Positions 63,730 to 64,000 of a DNA stretch of 64,000 nt are shown in pieces. Source of the DNA: Temnothorax longispinosus. Lineage: Eukaryota > Arthropoda > Insecta > Hymenoptera > Formicidae. The stretch's first letter is position 1, and every line of letters begins with the position of its first letter. The stretch spans positions 1,178,001 to 1,242,000 of the forward strand of contig NC_092360.1 in NCBI RefSeq assembly GCF_030848805.1. Reading direction: 5' to 3'. The notes below the pieces were generated by a model. That model was given only the letters and a program-made list of their open reading frames with translations. It did no database searches and was not told the DNA's origin. Made by a program: the position numbers and the translations under genes.

Positions 63730-64000
63730 CTACATAGCGGTCGTCTTACTCGTGTACCGTAAGTGCGATATATAAAACCTTAAGTTCCTTACGAATATCC
63801 GCCATCATACCGTGTAGTAAACCTTGCTTCGTGGCAAGATATATTCCATGACGAATAAAACATATTTAAATATAAAAGTACAAATAAATATGAAAATATA
63901 TGAAAATTATAATTTTGTGTATAAATTTCTTATTGTATATATTTAAATAATTTTGCATTTTTTGATGATTGAAAGTTGCTGATAATTTTACAGCTTTTGT

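Larger units (their letters stand above)
31823..64000 (+). other. Presumed giant first intron, no exon recognised
   Basis: Across 32 kb, no open frame on either strand shows a recognisable domain. AT-rich sequence alternates with CpG-richer patches, for example near 34.75-35.2, 36.6-37.1, 37.5-38.1, 39.7-40.3, 44.6-45.3, 56.8-57.3 and 61.6-62.2 kb. Such patches in a long first intron could be enhancers or alternative promoters. A separate gene without recognisable motifs cannot be excluded. Confidence 0.45.

Noticed and set aside
1..64000. CRISPR arrays, operons, ribosome-binding sites, rRNA or tRNA genes
   Set aside because: None seen. The sequence is eukaryotic with spliced genes.

Overview
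The window is animal nuclear DNA, very probably from a hymenopteran insect and possibly an ant. Genes are split by GT-AG introns. AT-rich introns alternate sharply with CpG-rich promoter islands. TA and TC microsatellites, a Penelope-like retroelement, a mariner remnant and small inverted-repeat elements are present. The species assignment is inference; no species-specific marker was read.

Left part (1-14.1 kb, minus strand): the 5' two thirds of a BET double-bromodomain gene, the insect fs(1)h / BRD2-BRD3-BRD4 homologue. Nine coding exons give a continuous frame through bromodomain 1, a Pro/Ala/Thr-rich linker, bromodomain 2, a Ser/acidic stretch, a Lys-rich segment and the start of the ET domain. 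The rest lies beyond the left edge. Two non-coding 5' exons lie upstream, the first in a CpG-rich, low-complexity island. An intron carries a Penelope-like element with long inverted arms and hammerhead-like motifs. The long 5' intron carries a MITE and several hairpins.

Middle (14.1-28 kb): a GC-rich intergenic island with a TATA/Inr-like pair, then two minus-strand genes in tandem. The first is EMG1/NEP1, the 18S rRNA pseudouridine N1-methyltransferase (4 exons, 235 aa, intact). The second is a coiled-coil protein best matched to ODAD3/CCDC151, an outer dynein arm docking subunit (10 exons). The ODAD3 exons fit one family-like protein of about 591 aa only if two extra bases in exon 4 are discounted. 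One of its introns appears to use a GC-AG splice pair.

Right part (28-64 kb): an intergenic mariner remnant, then a second CpG-rich promoter and the first coding exon of a plus-strand gene encoding a signal peptide (31,729-31,822). No later exon was recognised. The remaining 32 kb looks like its first intron and contains microsatellites, a 1.4-kb fold-back inverted repeat, a perfect 80-bp palindrome and other hairpins.

The genes are not a functional cluster: a chromatin reader, a ribosome-biogenesis enzyme, a cilium-assembly factor and an unidentified secreted or membrane protein. Exon edges were set by eye from splice consensus and reading-frame continuity.
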